A stretch of DNA of 7,005 nt from Coraliomargarita sp. CAG:312 (GTDB lineage Bacteria > Verrucomicrobiota > Verrucomicrobiia > Opitutales > Intestinicryptomonadaceae), in assembly GCA_000438015.1 (NCBI GenBank), contig FR901601.1, positions 5,185-12,189 on the forward strand, read 5' to 3'. The notes under the pieces are model-generated. The model saw only the letters and a program-made list of their open reading frames with translations. It ran no database searches and was not told where the DNA came from. A program made the translations under genes and the position numbers. Below, piece after piece: positions 6,742 to 7,005 of the stretch. Numbering within the stretch: position 1 is the first letter of the stretch; the number at the start of each line of letters is the position of its first letter.

Positions 6742-7005
6742 GAACTTTTTGCTCCAAAAAGGAATTTCCGGCTTTCCGCCTCAGCATATTGCCCGCGGCG
6801 GCGGTAGAATCAAGAAGCGAAAATTTTTTCTCTGCGTCCGTCTTTGCGTTTTTTCCCAGATGGAATGCTTGAGTTTGCCTTCAACGCTTGCGCGTTTAAT
6901 TTTTATCTTTCCTCTATCGCGCATCAAAGGGAAAATCCTTATTCAAGCAATTGCCGCTGAATCTTTGCGGGCGCATTATGCAGAGGCAAAAAAGCGGCGC
7001 ACACA
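6742..7005. other. 264-nt tail without a supported gene
   Basis: I see no RNA gene and no stem followed by a T-run that would end the upstream transcript. One plus-strand frame is open from before 6749 to the right edge and contains a TTG at 6749 and an ATG at 6860. Its translation matches nothing I recognise. On the minus strand a 47-codon, very basic frame runs from an ATG at 6924 to a stop at 6781 and also lacks a Shine-Dalgarno. A short imperfect direct repeat, TCTGCGT then TCTTTGCGT, lies at about 6831-6849. It may be an intergenic spacer, or the plus frame may be the start of a gene continuing past the edge. Confidence -1.

Noticed and set aside
6781..6924. 47-codon basic minus-strand frame in the tail
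   Set aside because: It is short, has no ribosome site and no known motif; it is mentioned only as content of the tail.
1..7005. CRISPR array, insertion sequence, tRNA or rRNA
   Set aside because: No regularly spaced repeats, transposase motifs, terminal inverted repeats or tRNA-like folds were seen.

Overview
This is a 7 kb chromosomal window from a bacterium. The mix of secreted clan GH-A hydrolase, small secreted beta-sandwich protein, VCBS/FG-GAP protein, mid-range GC and weak or absent Shine-Dalgarno sequences at most starts resembles glycan-degrading members of the PVC group (Verrucomicrobiota or Lentisphaerota). That placement is inferred from style only; no marker gene is present.

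Layout. Minus strand, left side (1-2215): two exported proteins in one transcription unit. The first is a 190-residue signal-peptide protein with a carbohydrate-binding-like beta-sandwich. It is followed 26 nt downstream by a large glycoside hydrolase whose C-terminus runs off the left edge. A 119-nt AT-rich divergent spacer (2216-2334) must hold the promoters for both directions. Plus strand (2335-6741): a ThiF/MoeB/HesA-type adenylyltransferase, a ThiS-type ubiquitin-like sulfur carrier ending in Gly-Gly, a beta-CASP metallo-beta-lactamase-fold protein of the RNA-processing exonuclease type starting 4 nt after the carrier, and then a secreted VCBS/FG-GAP beta-propeller-like protein. The last 264 nt hold no gene I can support firmly.

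How the genes fit together. The left genes and the rightmost gene are exported and read as extracellular polysaccharide recognition and breakdown. The central three are cytosolic. ThiF and ThiS would normally make the thiocarboxylate used for thiazole (thiamine) synthesis, but no thiG, thiH or thiE is present and I see no TPP riboswitch. The place where thiG might be expected is taken by a beta-CASP nuclease. ThiF also lacks the two CxxC zinc pairs typical of its family. This E1-like / ubiquitin-like / beta-CASP trio is the most interesting part of the window. The simplest reading is still a scattered thiamine pathway with an RNA-processing gene next door.
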